Positions 40,385 to 41,585 of a stretch of DNA of 41,585 nt are shown here, piece by piece (within the stretch, counting starts at the first letter, position 1; each line of letters opens with the position of its first letter). This DNA is from Zancudomyces culisetae (lineage: Eukaryota > Kickxellomycota > Harpellomycetes > Harpellales > Legeriomycetaceae), in the NCBI GenBank assembly GCA_001969505.1, contig LSSK01001925.1, positions 1 through 41,585 on the forward strand, written 5' to 3'. Below the pieces are notes generated by a model. That model ran no database searches. It worked only from the letters and a program-made list of their open reading frames with translations, and had not been told where the DNA came from. A program made the translations under genes and the position numbers.

Positions 40385-41485
40385 CTGGCTCAAAATATTA
40401 TTACTGTTCGGTCTAGACCAGCAACTGCGAATCCTGATATTAAGCCTTCACCCAACGAACAACAAGCTGTAACAGATGATTCCAAAAACTCAAACAACGG
40501 AGACGAAAGAGTTAGTATATTTGATGGTAAGTACCATTTTTCTTGTTGTTTTACTTTAAATTTTTGGTCAAAACTAGCGACTATAAACATATACAAACTA
40601 ATTATATTCGCTATTACACAATTAACTAGAAAACGCTTATGCGAACGCTTATATGGAGAACTTGGTGTCAGAATTTAAGGCTTTTCACTGGAAAATTCAA
40701 AATTGGGACCAGCTAGAGAAGCGTGTCACTAGCGATACCTTTGAATGTGGAGGACACACTTGGTAATTTATTTTTCTTTTTTTTACCCTAGCGCCCATAT
40801 TTTTTTTTTAAAAAAAAAAGAAAAACGTTGATGGCGAGATAACTGTACTAAAAGCACTTGCAACTATTGTAAAATAAAATAGGAGAATACTGCTGCGGCC
40901 CTTTGGTAGCTCTCATACCGACATAGTTTCGTTGTTTTTGGAATATGCCAATGCAAAGGAGGCGCCAGAAGGCTGGCATGCCATAGCACAGTTTGTATTA
41001 TCAATTGCAAATGTTAAAGACCCATCTATAAATACTCAAGGATGTAAGTTAGCATGAAAATATAAGTTTTCACCTCTTGTATTATGTGCTGTTTCCTAGT
41101 CAAACCATACATAACCAATAATCAATAACCAATAACCAATAACCAATAATAAACTATAGCTGCCTTCCATTGTTTCAACAAAAACGATCCAAATTGGGGA
41201 TTTACCAGGTTTATGAAGCTGTCTGAGCTACTATGCAACAATTTTGATGATGGTGGCAGACCAATTATCGAAGATGGTGAGTGCGTTGTATCCGCATTTG
41301 TTAAAGTAATAGTAAGCCCTACTGGCATGCCCTACGTACAACAACCTCAACCAACTCAGCCACAACCAACAGATTCATCTAACACCAATAATCCTAACCC
41401 TGGAAACAACAACAACACTGTCAATAGTGGTAATAACAATCCAAAGCTAAACCCTAGTATCAAAGAAAAGAAATCTATCCCATAA
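39473..41485 (+). CDS. Gln/Gly-rich protein with C-terminal MATH (TRAF-like) domain (four exons)
   Basis: Exons are 39473-40526, 40630-40762, 40883-41043 and 41160-41485. Phases agree and the product is 557 aa. Residues 1-350 are low complexity. A possible coiled-coil segment near the start (YLDRLRQLTEVRRMAELEQR) is followed by Gly/Ser runs, Met/Asn/Pro-rich sequence and a polyglutamine tract (about 284-304). The MATH domain spans exons 2-4: FKAFHWKIQNWDQLEKR, FECGGHTWRILLRPFGSS, NDPNWGFTRFMKLSELL and a closing SAFVKVIV strand. These features match the substrate-binding MATH domain of Ubp15/USP7. No ubiquitin-protease domain follows: a Pro/Gln/Asn tail leads to the TAA. It is therefore a MATH-only protein, perhaps an adaptor that recognises short motifs. 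The partner is unknown. Confidence 0.85.
40323..40385 (+). repeat. CAA/CAG repeat encoding polyglutamine
   Basis: About 20 glutamine codons, mostly CAA with some CAG, broken by one Leu (CTA). It lies inside exon 1 of the MATH-domain gene. Such tracts vary in length between strains and often mark aggregation-prone or transcription-linked proteins. Confidence 0.85.
41112..41150 (+). repeat. AATAACC tandem repeat in the last intron of the MATH gene
   Basis: Several 7-8 nt units of the form AATAACC/AATAATC stand head to tail just upstream of the CTATAG acceptor of the third intron (41044-41159). The AATAAC cores resemble branch sites, so several could serve as lariat points. Confidence 0.7.
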
Positions 41486-41585
41486 CCCTCCCCTTTCACT
41501 TTACTTTTATCCTTTTTTTTTTCTCATTTGGTGGTCAACATCTACATTAAAATGTTTATATACATTTATTATTTTTATCCAAAAA

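Noticed and set aside
1-41585. CRISPR arrays, insertion sequences, prophage or plasmid functions
   Set aside because: The window is eukaryotic; no regularly spaced repeats, transposase, integrase or reverse transcriptase sequence was seen.

Overview
The window is nuclear DNA of an intron-rich ascomycete yeast, most likely Saccharomycotina. It is AT-rich, has long intergenic spacers, and carries two tRNA genes. Short introns (about 65 to 180 nt) start with GTAAGN or GTATGT and often show TACTAA-type branch sites. The proteins are typical fungal housekeeping proteins such as Tim23, Mdm10, ATP synthase d, Ggc1, Rim2, Sed5 and Pba1. CTG encodes the conserved leucine of the Tim23 signature (codon 5679-5681), so this is probably not a CTG-Ser yeast. 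The intron number argues for an early-branching lineage rather than Saccharomycetaceae; the genus cannot be told from the sequence. I found no prokaryotic operon, virus, transposon or CRISPR array.

Layout. 0.4 kb: tRNA-Arg(UCU). 1-2.8 kb: SET/MYND methyltransferase (-). 5.2-6.0 kb: TIM23 (+). 6.1-7.8 kb: a five-exon PCI protein of the Csn12/Thp1/PCID2 family (-), divergent from the three-exon MDM10 (+) at 8.3-9.9 kb. 10-11.7 kb: a serine-dehydratase-fold protein that has lost its PLP-binding residues (-). 12.6-13.1 kb: ATP7 (-). 14.6-15.2 kb: a two-exon Rsa3-like ribosome assembly protein (+), whose stop overlaps the 3' end of a tyrosinase gene (-, 15.2-16.5 kb). 18.1 kb: tRNA-Lys(UUU). 18.7-19.0 kb: a Dap1/MAPR heme protein (-), followed by an unidentified small spliced gene (-). 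21.2 kb: GGC1 (+). 23.1-24.3 kb: RIM2-type carrier in three exons (+). 24.4-25.6 kb: a CaMK-group kinase with a cysteine-bearing activation-segment insertion (-). 26.5-28.1 kb: SED5 in five exons (+). 28.7-29.9 kb: TRAIP-like RING/coiled-coil protein (+). 30-31.2 kb: TatD-type nuclease with a 25-nt first exon (-). 32.3-33.1 kb: a secreted Asp/His/Ser-rich protein with a dibasic processing site (-). 35.3-36.5 kb: a Pba1/PAC1-type proteasome assembly chaperone in five exons with a C-terminal HbYX motif (-). 39.5-41.5 kb: a Gln/Gly-rich protein ending in a MATH domain, in four exons (+).

Most multi-exon models were built by hand: I matched splice sites to reading-frame phase and checked that the joined protein reads through a recognisable family. 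All of them close in frame. Five of the roughly twenty genes act in mitochondria (TIM23, MDM10, ATP7, GGC1, RIM2), but nothing in the sequence shows joint regulation. The most unusual items are the catalytically stripped dehydratase-like protein, the Cys cluster in the kinase activation segment, the tyrosinase in a yeast-like genome, the MATH-only low-complexity protein, the secreted acidic protein, and a 155-codon open frame at 34.3-34.8 kb without any recognised homologue.
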